The notes under the pieces were generated by a model. That model did no database searches. It worked only from the letters and a program-made list of their open reading frames with translations, and was not told where the DNA came from. A stretch of DNA of 8,633 nucleotides from Pseudomonadota bacterium (GTDB lineage: Bacteria; Pseudomonadota; Gammaproteobacteria; Burkholderiales; Burkholderiaceae): the NCBI GenBank assembly GCA_021783435.1, contig JAJXUC010000161.1, positions 1 through 8,633 of the forward strand, read 5' to 3'. Below are positions 1 through 6,606 of the stretch, in pieces. Position 1 is the first letter of the stretch. Every line of letters starts with the position of its first letter. The position numbers were made by a program, and so were the translations under genes.

Positions 1-194
1 AGGCCCTGCGTGGCTTGCTCGAACGGGTCGTGAAACGGGTTGACGAGGGTGGCCGGCGGCGCGGCCACCGCCCAGCGAAATAGGCTGGCGAGCAAGCAGG
101 CGGCAGCGAGCGCAGGCCATCCGCGGTGCTGGCGACGCGCCGGGCGAGCGTGGTTTGCTGGACTGGCGCCGGGTCGGATGGGGACGGTCGCCAT
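1..194 (-). CDS. N-terminal fragment of a putative exported protein, cut by the left edge
   Basis: An ATG at 194 opens a minus-strand frame that stays open to the window edge, giving 64 full codons. The first 24 or so residues are rich in Arg and His. A hydrophobic stretch follows (about residues 26-45, PALAAACLLASLF then WAVAA), which looks like a Sec signal peptide cleaved near A44/A45. The mature part begins PPATLVNPFHDPFEQATQGL. A GGGAGG ribosome-binding site sits 4 nt upstream and supports the start. The NPF-x-DPF-x-Q-A-T-x-G-L opening recalls, from memory, small secreted BON-domain (phospholipid-binding) proteins of Burkholderiales. The BON domain itself would lie outside the window, so this is only a suggestion. 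The gene starts 71 nt after the glutathione S-transferase stop and may be co-transcribed with it. Confidence 0.6.
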   Translation of the reverse strand, partial: MATVPIRPGASPANHARPARRQHRGWPALAAACLLASLFRWAVAAPPATLVNPFHDPFEQATQG

Positions 195-198
195 GATG

Positions 199-204
199 CC
201 TCCC
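199..204 (-). promoter_or_regulatory. Ribosome-binding site of the left-edge gene
   Basis: The minus strand reads GGGAGG followed by CATC and then the ATG at 194. The spacing of 4 nt is slightly short but workable. It is the main support for the start of an otherwise truncated gene. Confidence 0.55.
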
Positions 205-243
205 GCGAGGGTGTTCGTTGCAAGGGGTCTTGCGGCAGGGGCC

Positions 244-260
244 GGGGTTCGGCCGACCCC
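244..260 (-). terminator. Weak GC hairpin just after the GST gene
   Basis: GGGGT and ACCCC flank a 7-nt loop (TCGGCCG) between the GST stop and the next start. There is no T-run after it on the minus strand, so an intrinsic terminator is doubtful. It may be chance in GC-rich DNA. Confidence 0.15.
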
Positions 261-265
261 CGCGT

Positions 266-904
266 TCAGGCATTGGCGGGTGACTTGGGCATGAGATCGT
301 CGTCGATCTGCCTTGCCCGCAGTGCCGCGGCGCGCGTGCTGAGTCTTGCCCAATAACGTTCGAAGGCCGGACGCTTGTCGATGGTGCCGAACTGCATGCC
401 AAACCCCAGGTGCGAGCCCAGGACCACATCTGCTGCGGAGAACTGCTCGCCGAGCAGGTAGTCGCCCTTTGACACCGCACTGTCGAGCACGTCGATGACC
501 TCCGCATACGTGCCGTAGCCCATCATCCGCTCGCGCCCCGGCGGCACGACGAAGCCCAGCGTCCTGTTGCTGACGGCTGCCTCCACCGGCCCCGCGGCAA
601 AGAACAGCCAGCGGTAGTAGGGGCCGCGCAGGCGGTCACCAGGCGCTGGTGCCAGTCCCGCCTGCGGAAAGGCCTCCGCCAGATAGGTGCAAATCGCGGC
701 CACCTCGGTCACCACGGTGTCGCCGTGGCGAATGGCGGGCACCTTCCCCATCGGGTTGATGGCCAGGTACTCGGGCGCTTTCATCGTCGTGCCGTAATCC
801 AGCAGCATGGTCCCGTAGGGAACTTCGAGTTCTTCGAGCATCCAGCGCACGATGCGTCCGCGCGACATGGGGTTGGTGTAGAAGGTCAGGCTGTCATCGC
901 TCAT
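266..904 (-). CDS. Glutathione S-transferase family protein
   Basis: This is a 212-residue cytosolic GST-like protein, the usual length for the family. Residues 1-80 form the thioredoxin-like glutathione-binding domain: a strand reading LTFYTNPMSRG with S14 near the usual catalytic position, then the helix RIVRWMLEEL. The cis-proline loop GKVPAI follows (P56), then TEVAAICTYLAE (T66-E67), the gamma-glutamyl contact. Residues 90-205 are the helical C-terminal domain, with the typical LLGEQFSAADVVLGS segment and its N-capping box S156-x-x-D159. Members conjugate glutathione to electrophiles or act in related thiol chemistry; the substrate cannot be read here. The frame stays open far upstream, but the ATG at 904 is chosen because GGAG lies 9 nt before it and the GST fold begins at once. 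The upstream neighbour is a decayed gene, so GST probably has its own promoter; none is clear. Confidence 0.93.
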   Translation of the reverse strand: MSDDSLTFYTNPMSRGRIVRWMLEELEVPYGTMLLDYGTTMKAPEYLAINPMGKVPAIRHGDTVVTEVAAICTYLAEAFPQAGLAPAPGDRLRGPYYRWLFFAAGPVEAAVSNRTLGFVVPPGRERMMGYGTYAEVIDVLDSAVSKGDYLLGEQFSAADVVLGSHLGFGMQFGTIDKRPAFERYWARLSTRAAALRARQIDDDLMPKSPANA

Positions 905-913
905 GGCGTCGTG

Positions 914-917
914 CTCC
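914..917 (-). promoter_or_regulatory. Ribosome-binding site deciding the GST start
   Basis: GGAG on the minus strand is followed by 9 nt and the ATG at 904. It favours this start over the ATG at 919, which would overlap the site and add residues not seen in GSTs, and over the one at 1126. Confidence 0.5.
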
Positions 918-1125
918 ATGGAGTGGAAAGTCGCCGGGGAATGCCGGGGCATGCAGATGACGATTGTCGCCGCAAAGAGCGTCCCATCGCGTTTTCCGCG
1001 TCTGCAGCATCGCTGATCGAGGGCTCCCGCTTCAGCGATGAAATCCATCGGCGTCCGACGGGCAACACCACCTTCATTCCGAAAGGCGCTTATCGATTCA
1101 AGCCCCATGAGTTGTCCAGCCGGCA

Positions 1126-1323
1126 TCAGACTGACTGCCTGGTCCTCGGGATGGCGAGAATCGCGGCACGGGTGCGGTGCGAGGCCCTGGCATCGTCAGG
1201 GCGGGGTTTGAGGTCAACGCTGACCTCGATCGGCTCGTCCAGCGCCACATCGGCGATGCGGATGGCAGCCGCCGGTTCCAGTCTGTGGCTGCCTGGCAAT
1301 TCGACATACGTGGGGCTCGTCAC
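1126..1323 (-). pseudogene. Remnant of an S53 (kumamolisin/sedolisin-type) peptidase propeptide
   Basis: A short frame reads, after a GTG at 1323, TSPTYVELPGSHRLEP and then IADVALDEPIEVSVDLKPRP, ending at a TGA at 1126-1128. The pattern [VL]-x-LPGS-x-R, a short variable stretch, D-x-x-E-x-IEV-[ST]-V-x-L-[RK]-x-R is what I know as the opening of the activation domain of secreted S53 serine-carboxyl peptidases (kumamolisin type). Such proteins are normally above 500 residues and carry a Ser-Glu-Asp catalytic domain. Only about 65 codons remain, and neither of the other two minus frames downstream continues the family. The likely reading is a gene truncated by deletion, with the rest lost before the GST gene. 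A TTG at 1347 is an alternative in-frame start. The family match is by eye. Confidence 0.5.
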
Positions 1324-1345
1324 CGCATGAACTTCAGGCGCGTGC

Positions 1346-1360
1346 AAAACCCCGGGGGTT
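1346..1360 (-). terminator. Possible weak terminator after the DUF1501 operon
   Basis: On the minus strand AACCC and GGGTT pair around a 3-nt CCG loop, and the 3' arm runs into TTTT. It lies about 107 nt after the DUF1501 stop. The stem is only 5 bp, so this is a weak candidate. Confidence 0.2.
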
Positions 1361-1442
1361 GGGCCTTGTGTTGAGGCGCCAGATGGACAGTGGGGCGCGA
1401 CCGGAACCGATGTTTTCTTTTGAAGCCTGGCAGGGGCGAACC

Positions 1443-1466
1443 ATGCGGCGCATCGAGGCGTCTCGA
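1443..1466 (-). terminator. Two adjacent small hairpins directly after the DUF1501 stop
   Basis: Reading the minus strand after the TGA at 1470-1468, TCGAG-ACGC-CTCGA (1466-1453) is followed by ATGC-GCC-GCAT (1453-1443), sharing one base. Each has a perfect 4-5 bp stem. No T-run follows, so they are not classical intrinsic terminators, though they could stabilise the 3' end of the transcript. Confidence 0.2.
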
Positions 1467-1467
1467 G

Positions 1468-2691
1468 TCAGAGTAGTTTCAAGTCCACGGGCCGGCTGCC
1501 TGGAAACACCGTCTGCACCCGCCGGGATTCCAGCCCCCACAGGCGCTGGAACAAGCCGCCAAGCAGGTCACGGTCTTCGGTGAGAACGGGGTTGTCGCGG
1601 TTCTGATTGAGCGTCGCCGGCGACAGCGCCACCTGCTCGCCGGCAATGCGCCCACCGCGCACGCCGCCGCCCAGCACCCAGTAGACCGTCCCGTGGCCGT
1701 GATCGGTGCCGCGGTTGCCGTTTTCGCGGAAAGTACGACCGAATTCACTCAGCACCACCACGGTGGTGTCGCGCCAGGCCGGCCCCATGGCCTGCGCCAG
1801 CGCAGCCAGCCCCTGGCTGAGAGCGCCGAGCTTGTCGGCCAGTTGACCCTGGGCGCCGTTCTCGCCGGCCTCGTTCACATGGGTGTCCCAGCCGCCGACG
1901 TCGATGAAGCCGAGGTCGAAGCTGGCCCGCATCAGACCGCCCACGCGCGCCGCCTCGGCCACGAAGCCGCGCGGATTGATGGCGCCGCGGCTGGCGGCCG
2001 CCATCTCGGCCTCCCAGCCTTGCGCCTGCATGTCGCGCATCACCGTGGCGTGCACGGCAAAACCCTCGCGCACCGAGGCGCCCTGCGCGGTGCCGCCCCA
2101 CATGCGCTCCAGCAGCGCTTGCTGGCGCGGGGCTATGCCGCTGCGGCCCACCTGGCCCATGGCCATATCGGGCACGCGCTCGGCACCGCGCAGCGACAGC
2201 GGCAACTGGGCGGTGAAGGCCATGGGGCGGGCGCGGCCGCCGAGTTGCTGCACCAGGCGATTGAGGAAACCGTCGTTGAAATCGCGGGTTTGCGGGCCCT
2301 GGCCGAGTTCGATGTGATCCTGCGTCTCGAAGTGGCTGCGGGTCATGTCACGCGTGCCGGCGAAGGGCACGAAGGCGAGTTGTCCGGCTTGCCACAGTGG
2401 CAGCATGCTTTCGCGCAATGCCGGGTGCAGCGCCCAGTCGGCGTCGAGCCGGATGGCACCTTCCGGTGCGCCTTCCGTACCGCTTGCCGGTCGCGGTACG
2501 GCGATGTGCGGGCGCGACGCGTAATAGAAGTCGCTGGTGTAGGGCACGAGCAGATTGGTGGCGTCGTAAGCGCCGCGCAGGAACACCAGGATGAACTTGG
2601 GGCCGCCCGGCGCGGGTGCGGCCCATAGCCGGCTCATCGGCGCGGCGAGGGTGGTGGCGGCAGCGGCTTGGAGAAAGTGGCGACGTTGCAT
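1468..2691 (-). CDS. DUF1501 family protein, Tat-exported
   Basis: This 407-residue protein belongs to the DUF1501 family, which is related to the alkaline phosphatase/sulfatase superfamily. The N-terminus MQRRHFLQAAAATTLAAP has twin arginines followed by HFL and an Ala-rich stretch, ending near WAAPAP, so a Tat signal peptide and periplasmic location are likely. Family landmarks are LRGAYDATN (38-46), SHFETQD (119-125), GGWDTH (266-271), SEFGRT (315-320) and N326 with RGTDHGHGT (327-335). The Asp/His residues of the last three resemble metal ligands of the superfamily. The molecular function is unknown. The start at 2691 is preferred over an in-frame start at 2754 because AAGGAG lies 6 nt upstream, the Tat motif begins there, and the longer form would overlap the DUF1800 gene. 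It lies 17 nt after the DUF1800 stop, a pairing seen in many bacteria, so the two are probably one operon and functional partners. Confidence 0.93.
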   Translation of the reverse strand: MQRRHFLQAAAATTLAAPMSRLWAAPAPGGPKFILVFLRGAYDATNLLVPYTSDFYYASRPHIAVPRPASGTEGAPEGAIRLDADWALHPALRESMLPLWQAGQLAFVPFAGTRDMTRSHFETQDHIELGQGPQTRDFNDGFLNRLVQQLGGRARPMAFTAQLPLSLRGAERVPDMAMGQVGRSGIAPRQQALLERMWGGTAQGASVREGFAVHATVMRDMQAQGWEAEMAAASRGAINPRGFVAEAARVGGLMRASFDLGFIDVGGWDTHVNEAGENGAQGQLADKLGALSQGLAALAQAMGPAWRDTTVVVLSEFGRTFRENGNRGTDHGHGTVYWVLGGGVRGGRIAGEQVALSPATLNQNRDNPVLTEDRDLLGGLFQRLWGLESRRVQTVFPGSRPVDLKLL

Positions 2692-2697
2692 TGCAGT

Positions 2698-2703
2698 CTC
2701 CTT
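2698..2703 (-). promoter_or_regulatory. Ribosome-binding site fixing the DUF1501 start
   Basis: AAGGAG on the minus strand, 6 nt before the ATG at 2691, sits inside the 17-nt gap after the DUF1800 stop. It settles the start in favour of the Tat-signal form. Confidence 0.75.
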
Positions 2704-2708
2704 GGCGT

Positions 2709-4397
2709 TCAGTCGTTCATGAATTCGGGGGACGACAGCCACAGCGCGTTCCAACTCACGCGCTGGCCGGCCTGGGCCAAGGCCTGCAGCGTGCCACGGC
2801 TCAGGGCCGGCTCGGCCGCGAGGAACACGGCGCTGCGGGCAAGGTCGGGCGGGGGCAGGTGCGGGCGAGGGCCTGGATGCGGTGCCGTATCGGTTTGCGG
2901 CAAGGAATCGGCCATGCTCCCCATGGTGCCGGCGGCATTCATCGTCGCGTCCATGCGCAGGAAGGGCAGCGGCGGGCCGAACAGCGCGGGCGCCCCGGCG
3001 CCGATCAGCCGCGCCACTTCGAAGCGCGCGGTCAGTTGCCCGGGGCTGTCCCAGGCGCCGCTGTTCAGCGGATAGCCGTCGGGCGTCTGCCGGCCATAGA
3101 GCGGCTCGCCCAGCTTGTAGAGCATGCCGATGAGGGGCTGCGGGTTGGTGATGACGCGGCCGTCGAGGCTCGCGCGCACCGCCGACACCACATAGCGCAT
3201 CGGGTCCTTGAACTGCGGCGCGCCCAGGCTGGCGGCGAATTGCGGGCTGGTGAACATGGTGCGCAGCACGGCGGGGATGTCGCCGTTCGTCTGCGCCCAG
3301 GTGCGTACCATCGCGCTCACCATCGCCGGGTCCGGGTGGTCGGCAACGAAGTACTGCGCCAGCTCGAAGCTCACATGCCGCGCCGTGGCCGGGTCGTCAG
3401 CCAGCAGGGCGATGACCTGCTTGATCTCGTCCAGCCCGCGCCCATGCAGGGTCTGGCCCAGCACCAGCTTGGGGTCGGGATCGTGGCGCGCGGGATTGAA
3501 CACGACCAGGCCGCGCTGCCAGAACGCATCGCGCAGCGCGGGGCGCACACGCACGGGGCGGTCGGCCAGGTCCACGCCCAGGCCCGTGAGCACGCGCGCC
3601 AGGTCGGTGACGTCGGCCTGGGTATAGCCGGCGCCCACGCCCAGGGTGTGCAGTTCCATCACCTCGCGCGCATAGTTTTCATTCACATGGCCGCGCGCGT
3701 TTTGCGCGTTGTTCAGATACAGCAGCATCTGCGGCGAGAACATCGTGGCCTGCAGCAGGTCGCGGAAATGCCCGAGCGCGTGCGGTGCAATCACGCGCTG
3801 GGCGTAGTCCGCCATCATCGGTCCGATATTGCCGCCGCGGAACACATTGAAATGGTTCAGCCAGAACCAGGTCAGGCGCTGTTGCAATTGGTTGGGGGCG
3901 TACACCGCCAGCAGAAGTTGCCCCGCCATGGCCTGCTGAGTGAGTTGGTTTTTGCGCTGGTTGAGCGCCTGCAGTTCAGCCTGCGTTTGTGCGGCCCCGG
4001 TCGTCTGGTCGTCGCGTCGAGCCATGTGGATGGCGCGCTGTTCGCGTACCAACGGTGGGATGATCTGCTCCAGCGGTCGGTTGACTTCCAGATCCTCCAG
4101 TTGCCGGCGCACGGCGGGCGGCAGCATGGGGTGGGCCTGCGGCTGTAGTTGCGCGTCCAGCAAGCGCGTCGCGCCGATTTGCGACAGCTCCCGCAGCTGC
4201 GCGGCATCGGCGCCCCAGCCGATGCGATCAAGAAAGACGGTGGGATGAAGACGCGCCGCGGCATTCAGCGCCGCGTCGTCGGCGCGGGCCTGCGGCTGTG
4301 CTGCGCAGCCAGCGAGCAACAGGACCAGGACGCCGAGAGCCGGCATCGAGATCGAGGTTGGCCGGGTGTGAGTGATATGGCGAGATGGCTTGCGCAT
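2709..4397 (-). CDS. DUF1800 family protein with a lipoprotein signal
   Basis: This 562-residue protein is of the DUF1800 family, whose function is not established. The N-terminus is basic (MRKPSR), followed by the hydrophobic run ALGVLVLLLAGC with a clear lipobox L28-A29-G30-C31. Residues +2 and +3 are Ala, not Asp, which by the Lol rule predicts the outer membrane. Family landmarks are LTWFWLNHFNV (175-185), SPQMLLYLNN (221-230), NENYAREVMELHTLGV (239-254), SGAWDSPGQLTAR (446-458) and the C-terminal WNALWLSSPEF. Residues 120-160 are Gln/Ala-rich and helical-looking. The ATG at 4397 is chosen because it supplies the basic n-region, although no good Shine-Dalgarno precedes it. An internal ATG (residue 18) would leave almost no n-region. 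The gene follows the FecR/DUF6600 gene by 42 nt and precedes DUF1501 by 17 nt, so translation may depend partly on the upstream gene. Confidence 0.92.
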   Translation of the reverse strand: MRKPSRHITHTRPTSISMPALGVLVLLLAGCAAQPQARADDAALNAAARLHPTVFLDRIGWGADAAQLRELSQIGATRLLDAQLQPQAHPMLPPAVRRQLEDLEVNRPLEQIIPPLVREQRAIHMARRDDQTTGAAQTQAELQALNQRKNQLTQQAMAGQLLLAVYAPNQLQQRLTWFWLNHFNVFRGGNIGPMMADYAQRVIAPHALGHFRDLLQATMFSPQMLLYLNNAQNARGHVNENYAREVMELHTLGVGAGYTQADVTDLARVLTGLGVDLADRPVRVRPALRDAFWQRGLVVFNPARHDPDPKLVLGQTLHGRGLDEIKQVIALLADDPATARHVSFELAQYFVADHPDPAMVSAMVRTWAQTNGDIPAVLRTMFTSPQFAASLGAPQFKDPMRYVVSAVRASLDGRVITNPQPLIGMLYKLGEPLYGRQTPDGYPLNSGAWDSPGQLTARFEVARLIGAGAPALFGPPLPFLRMDATMNAAGTMGSMADSLPQTDTAPHPGPRPHLPPPDLARSAVFLAAEPALSRGTLQALAQAGQRVSWNALWLSSPEFMND

Positions 4398-4439
4398 GAT
4401 GGCTGTTGTGCTTGGAGGTGAGAAGACCGTGGCAGGACG

Positions 4440-6413
4440 TCAGGGCCGTTGTTGGCCTGCGGAGTCTCGCAACTTCTGCTCCGATTTCTTCTCAGGACGG
4501 CTATGGCCCTCTGCATGCTCAGGCGGGTGGCCGGGATGCGTCGCAAATTGCGCAGGTCCTGGATGTTCAACCGGAGCTTGGCGCCTGGCCGGTGCATGCG
4601 GTTCCGGGCGGATGTTCGACGCAGGCCGCATCGGCCCTGTGTTGAACGGCCCCTCGCCACCTTGTTGCGATGGTGGGCGGGGCGGCGAAGCGCGTGGACG
4701 TTGCTGTTCGCCGCGCCCGGGCATGGGGCCTCCAGGTGGATGCGGTACGGCGTTCAGGACGCGACGACTCGGTTCCGTTTCGAACCGGCCCGGTGGCACC
4801 TCGCCGTTGTGGTGTGCTTGTTCACGCTGATGCGCTTCGGATGTGGTACCGCCATGCCCCTGGACCACGGTAACCGCTTGCCTCCGCACCAGGCTCTGGA
4901 TCTGGGCCGGCTCATGCAAGACCCAGGCACGGCCGGCACCAGGCGCCGTGCCGTTTTGCGCCTTGAAACGTTGCGCCAAGGCGTCGTGCAAGGCAGGGGG
5001 CGGGGGTGGTGTGCGGGTGGCGAAGACGTTGCGTTCGAACGCCCCGTGCGGAGGTGGTGCCGCAAACTTGTGCCCCGCCAGACTTTGCTCCACCGGAGCG
5101 ATCGGGGGGCTGAACAGCACATGGGCTGGCGTCACATGCTCGGCACGGAAGGGCACGGCGGCATTCTGCACTTGCTGGCCGCGCACGAATGCGGCGGCCG
5201 GCATGGCCGTGACTGCGCCGGGCGCGCGTTGATTGATGTAGACGGTGCGCCGGATGTTGTTGATCACCGTGGTGTTGTTGACCACGGTGACGGTTTTATG
5301 AATGATGATCGTGCGGTTGACGGCGTTGACGTAAGCGGGGCTTGCGGCGTAGGCCGGACGATAGATTTCGCCTGGAGCGAGAGGAAACCAGGCGATTCCG
5401 GGCGTGCCGATCGACAGCGACACGCTCCAAGACGCACCGCCACCGCCGATGAAGCCCACCAGCGCCGGCGCGTAGACCGGACGCGCGATCACCGGCCCTG
5501 GCACCCAGGCCCAGACGCTGCCGACATAGGCCCAGCGCCCGTAATGGAACGGGGCAAAACCCCAGGGTTCGTCATCGATCCAGGTCCAGCCCCAGGGGGC
5601 GATCCAGGCCCAGTGTCCATCATGGTAGGGGGCCCAGCCGGCAACCACGACCGTGGGCACCCAGATCGGGCCATACAGGGGATCGGTTTCCCACTGCCCG
5701 TATCGATCCAGGCCCTGATAGCCGGTCATGCCCGTGCCGACGTAGCGCGCCGAGATCGAGTCGCCTTCACGCCGGTTCAGCATGTCCACCCAGCGGTCGA
5801 AGCCATCGAACGGGGGATTGAACATGGCCTCGTCAGGAATCAGCGCCGTTCCCGAGAACCGGACCAACTGGCGGCTGCCGACCGGGTAGCTTGCGCCGCC
5901 TGTTCCATACGCGGTGCCTTCTCCCGCGCGCACGATGACGGTGGTCGTGTTCTGGCTGGGGTCCACATCGACGCGGTAGTCACCTGGCATTTGCAGGTCG
6001 AACGCCAGGTTGGGGGTGTCGATCTCGAACGAGCGCCCTTGCATCGGTTCGCGGACATGGACTTCGAACGTCCCCTGGGTGAGCTTGAGTTGCGTGGCTG
6101 CATCGCTCAATGCCAGAATGCTCAGACTGGTGTTGGCCCCCAGGCGCACGGCGGTGGAGCCGGCCACCATCTCGGCCCGGCTTGCGGCACCGATCCAGAC
6201 TTGATCGCCGTTGCTCAGGGGGCGGTTGATATTGGCGTATGTCCAGGCGCTGCTGCCGGCCGGCAGCAGGGTTGCCGTGCCTTCGAACAGATCCATGCGC
6301 GCGACCAGGGCGGGCGGATCGGCCCAGATCGGCGCGGCGAAGGCACCCAGAACGAGAGCCACGAATGCGAGGCGGAGACGGCGCCGGAAGCTGGGCCAGG
6401 AGCTGTTCGACAT
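4440..6413 (-). CDS. Secreted FecR-like / DUF6600 domain protein with Pro/His-rich tail
   Basis: This 657-residue protein has four visible parts. Residues 1-31 are a Sec signal peptide: basic FRRRLRL, hydrophobic core, cleavage likely after APIWA. Residues 33-185 are a FecR-like beta-rich domain (ARMDLFEGTATLLPAG, LSNGDQVWIGAASRAEM, TQGTFEVHVRE). Residues 240-305 are the Trp-rich DUF6600 core, with 12 Trp between 241 and 303, including HWAWIAPWGWTWIDDEPWGF. After a TVTVVNNTTVINN stretch (374-386), residues 440-657 are low-complexity, rich in Pro, His, Gln, Arg and Gly. FecR domains in regulators sense periplasmic signals, but there is no transmembrane helix here beyond the signal, so a periplasmic or surface role is more likely. 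The start at 6413 is chosen because the signal peptide begins there; only a poor ACGGA precedes it. The frame extends to 6662 but would run into murI. Confidence 0.87.
   Translation of the reverse strand: MSNSSWPSFRRRLRLAFVALVLGAFAAPIWADPPALVARMDLFEGTATLLPAGSSAWTYANINRPLSNGDQVWIGAASRAEMVAGSTAVRLGANTSLSILALSDAATQLKLTQGTFEVHVREPMQGRSFEIDTPNLAFDLQMPGDYRVDVDPSQNTTTVIVRAGEGTAYGTGGASYPVGSRQLVRFSGTALIPDEAMFNPPFDGFDRWVDMLNRREGDSISARYVGTGMTGYQGLDRYGQWETDPLYGPIWVPTVVVAGWAPYHDGHWAWIAPWGWTWIDDEPWGFAPFHYGRWAYVGSVWAWVPGPVIARPVYAPALVGFIGGGGASWSVSLSIGTPGIAWFPLAPGEIYRPAYAASPAYVNAVNRTIIIHKTVTVVNNTTVINNIRRTVYINQRAPGAVTAMPAAAFVRGQQVQNAAVPFRAEHVTPAHVLFSPPIAPVEQSLAGHKFAAPPPHGAFERNVFATRTPPPPPALHDALAQRFKAQNGTAPGAGRAWVLHEPAQIQSLVRRQAVTVVQGHGGTTSEAHQREQAHHNGEVPPGRFETEPSRRVLNAVPHPPGGPMPGRGEQQRPRASPPRPPSQQGGEGPFNTGPMRPASNIRPEPHAPARRQAPVEHPGPAQFATHPGHPPEHAEGHSRPEKKSEQKLRDSAGQQRP
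5264..5290 (-). repeat. Perfect 10-bp inverted repeat inside the DUF6600 gene
   Basis: TCACCGTGGT and ACCACGGTGA are exact reverse complements separated by 7 nt. They encode about V375 to I384, within the repetitive peptide TVTVVNNTTVINN. The coding repeat of V-V-N-N and V-I-N-N units may by itself account for the symmetry. The mRNA could form a strong stem-loop, but there is no T-run and the reading frame continues through it. Confidence 0.6.
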
Positions 6414-6606
6414 GGAGGATTCCGTGCGCTGCGTGGTGGTTCCCCGCCAGGGATTGGCCGGGTGGTCTGGGCTGGCGCGTGCATTGGCGATAACGGGCTC
6501 GGCTCGGTCGCAGCGGACAGCTGGCGTCAGCCAGATGTAAACAATTGAGACGGGTGTACCGGAATGGATGGGGACGTGCAGACAACTGTTCCGCGACCCA
6601 CTGGCA
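6414..6606 (-). promoter_or_regulatory. Intergenic region likely carrying the promoter of the DUF6600-DUF1800-DUF1501 unit
   Basis: These 193 nt separate the murI stop from the DUF6600 start and form the only sizeable gap upstream of the three envelope genes. The region includes an AT-richer patch (minus strand CAATTGTTTACAT, 6547-6535) next to a small inverted repeat, CTGGC-GTCA-GCCAG (6521-6534), about 110 nt before the start codon. No convincing -35/-10 pair could be recognised, nor a clear terminator for murI. The call rests on position. Confidence 0.3.

Larger units (their letters stand above)
905..1467. other. Gene-poor stretch between the GST and DUF1501 genes
   Basis: This 563-base stretch has no complete, recognisable gene. 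It holds the S53-like remnant at 1126-1323, a pair of small hairpins just after the DUF1501 stop (1443-1466) and a weak hairpin with four T at 1346-1360. Between 905 and 1125 the GST frame is open upstream of its start, but the translation resembles nothing I recognise and is read as untranslated leader. A TTGAAT box with a 17-nt spacer to AATGAA (minus strand, roughly 1062-1102) is too poor a match to call as a promoter. Confidence 0.5.

Noticed and set aside
638..650. Inverted repeat ACCAG-GCG-CTGGT
   Set aside because: It lies inside the GST coding sequence in GC-rich DNA and is short; there is no sign of a regulatory role.
905..1126. 74-residue N-terminal extension of the GST gene
   Set aside because: GSTs start at the thioredoxin-like strand, a GGAG lies before the ATG at 904, and the extension resembles no known domain.
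1693..2628. Plus-strand open frame of 311 codons opposite the DUF1501 gene
   Set aside because: Shadow of a GC-rich gene, with His/Ala/Gly-biased translation and no domain.
2616..4148. Plus-strand open frame of 510 codons opposite the DUF1800 gene
   Set aside because: Arg/His/Gln-rich translation without motifs, exactly opposite a well-supported gene.
4449..6548. Plus-strand open frame of 699 codons opposite the DUF6600 gene
   Set aside because: It mirrors a GC-rich coding frame, has Arg/His/Gly-biased composition with no recognisable domain, and the minus strand carries a signal peptide and family motifs. It is a shadow frame.
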